This document shows, piece after piece, positions 63,486 to 64,000 of a DNA stretch of 64,000 nt. Source of the DNA: DASUSH01 sp963785155 (lineage in GTDB: Bacteria; Actinomycetota; Thermoleophilia; Solirubrobacterales; 70-9); assembly GCA_963785155.1 (NCBI GenBank), contig CAWAUB010000008.1, positions 62,001 through 126,000 on the forward strand. The letters are read 5' to 3'. The stretch's first letter is position 1; each line of letters begins with the position of its first letter. A program made the position numbers and the translations under genes. The notes beneath the pieces were generated by a model. The model did no database searches, was not told the DNA's origin, and saw only the letters and a program-made list of their open reading frames with translations.

Positions 63486-64000
63486 GTGACCGGTACGGGG
63501 ATCCGAAGCTCCAGAGCGGTTATTGCGGCGAGTGCGCTCGCGTTCGTAGCGCTTGCATGCGCCTGGTCCTATCGAGCGGCGCTTCCGCTCAGGGCAGCTG
63601 TCTCGGCCAAGCCGTGACGGTTCCGGGTACGACGGGCGACGATGTCCTCAACGGCACGCCCGGCAACGACGTGATCGACGGCCAGGGCGGCAACGACGTG
63701 ATTCGCGCGAGCGACGGAGACGACGTCATCTGCGCTGGCGTCGGCTCCGACCAGGTCGAGGGCGGGCAGGGCAACGACACGATCGAGGGCGGCACCGAGG
63801 ACGATCTGCTGGTCGGCGACCTGATCGACGCTGCGGACGTGGTCGGCACCGGCGACGACAATATCGATGCCGGCACGGGCGCCGACGTCGTGATCGGCGA
63901 TTCGCTCGACAACACCGGTTTCGCAGGTGGCGAGGGCGACGACACGCTGAACGCCGGCGCCGATAACGACATCGTGATCGGCGATGCCTATTCGGAAGCC
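63486..64000 (+). CDS. Secreted RTX-like protein, paralogue 4, 5' part with one frameshift
   Basis: Partial gene running off the window. GTG 63486 gives a signal peptide (SRAVIAASALAFVALA). One base is missing near 63561-63563; after it the frame reads SGASAQGSCLGQAVTVPGTTGDDVLNG and continues as RTX repeats (GTPGNDVIDGQGGNDVIRASD, GDDVICAGVGSDQVEGGQGND, VIGDAYSEA at the edge). The long VGD-type units begin as in the other three paralogues, so it belongs to the same tandem family. Confidence 0.78.

Overview
The window is about 64 kb of very GC-rich, gene-dense bacterial DNA. I infer an actinomycete, most likely of the Thermoleophilia/Solirubrobacterales type. The support is strong third-position GC bias, many GTG/TTG starts, 1-4 bp stop/start overlaps, tRNAs without an encoded CCA, and abundant secreted proteins with RTX-like Ca-binding repeats, DUF559/AbiEi-like proteins and cadherin-like repeats. 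No name can be proven from the sequence alone. No phage, IS transposase, CRISPR array or rRNA was seen. A striking technical feature is that roughly a dozen otherwise intact genes are broken by single-base insertions or deletions, most in short G/C runs, and one gene (FUSC family, 57654-58715) carries about a dozen. I treat most of these as probable consensus errors and annotate the full gene spans.

Layout. 1-8.9 kb: propionate/methylmalonyl metabolism (acyl-CoA carboxylase beta chain, standalone methylmalonyl-CoA mutase large chain), a degenerate HD-GYP protein, an SRPBCC protein, a DUF559/AbiEi-like gene and a membrane-anchored spermidine-synthase-like protein flanked by two tiny membrane proteins. 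8.9-18.2 kb: a six-gene minus-strand glycan operon (UDP-xylose-synthase-like SDR, secreted GH84, two GT4-type glycosyltransferases, secreted esterase, secreted GH94-like protein), the first four joined by 4-bp overlaps. 18.2-24.4 kb: ECF-type sigma factor, amino acid racemase, secreted GH26-like enzyme, and a MerR regulator divergent from a DUF2236 oxygenase plus a secreted CrtC/AttH-like protein with an RTX tail, sharing a near-perfect palindrome.

24.4-30.4 kb: two tRNA-Ser genes, an APC transporter, a sugar-lactone oxidase, a PLP amino acid aldolase/deaminase, and a DUF559 gene bracketed at start and stop by two copies of a 44-nt hairpin repeat, followed by a YkuD-like protein lacking the catalytic Cys. 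30.4-43.4 kb: wax ester synthase/DGAT, GH9 cellulase coupled to PhoD phosphatase, a 19-residue membrane peptide, a CocE-type hydrolase, tRNA-Arg, an IPT/DUF11 surface protein, enoyl-CoA hydratase, an orphan Hpt protein and a secreted esterase.

43.4-55.3 kb: a surface protein of about 1870 residues with deacetylase-like, FN3, four cadherin-like and LamG modules; a third copy of the 44-nt hairpin; small genes; aldose epimerase; a His-rich membrane protein; and type III glutamine synthetase. 55.3-64 kb: a 447-bp gap with strong RNA-like folding potential, an alpha/beta hydrolase coupled to a prokaryotic pentameric ligand-gated channel, the shattered FUSC gene, a 5'-3' exonuclease, and a tandem array of at least four secreted RTX-like paralogues running off the end. 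Overall the region looks devoted to cell-surface and polysaccharide biology (GH84, GH94-like, GH26, GH9, esterases, PhoD, adhesin-like proteins) on a background of ordinary central metabolism.
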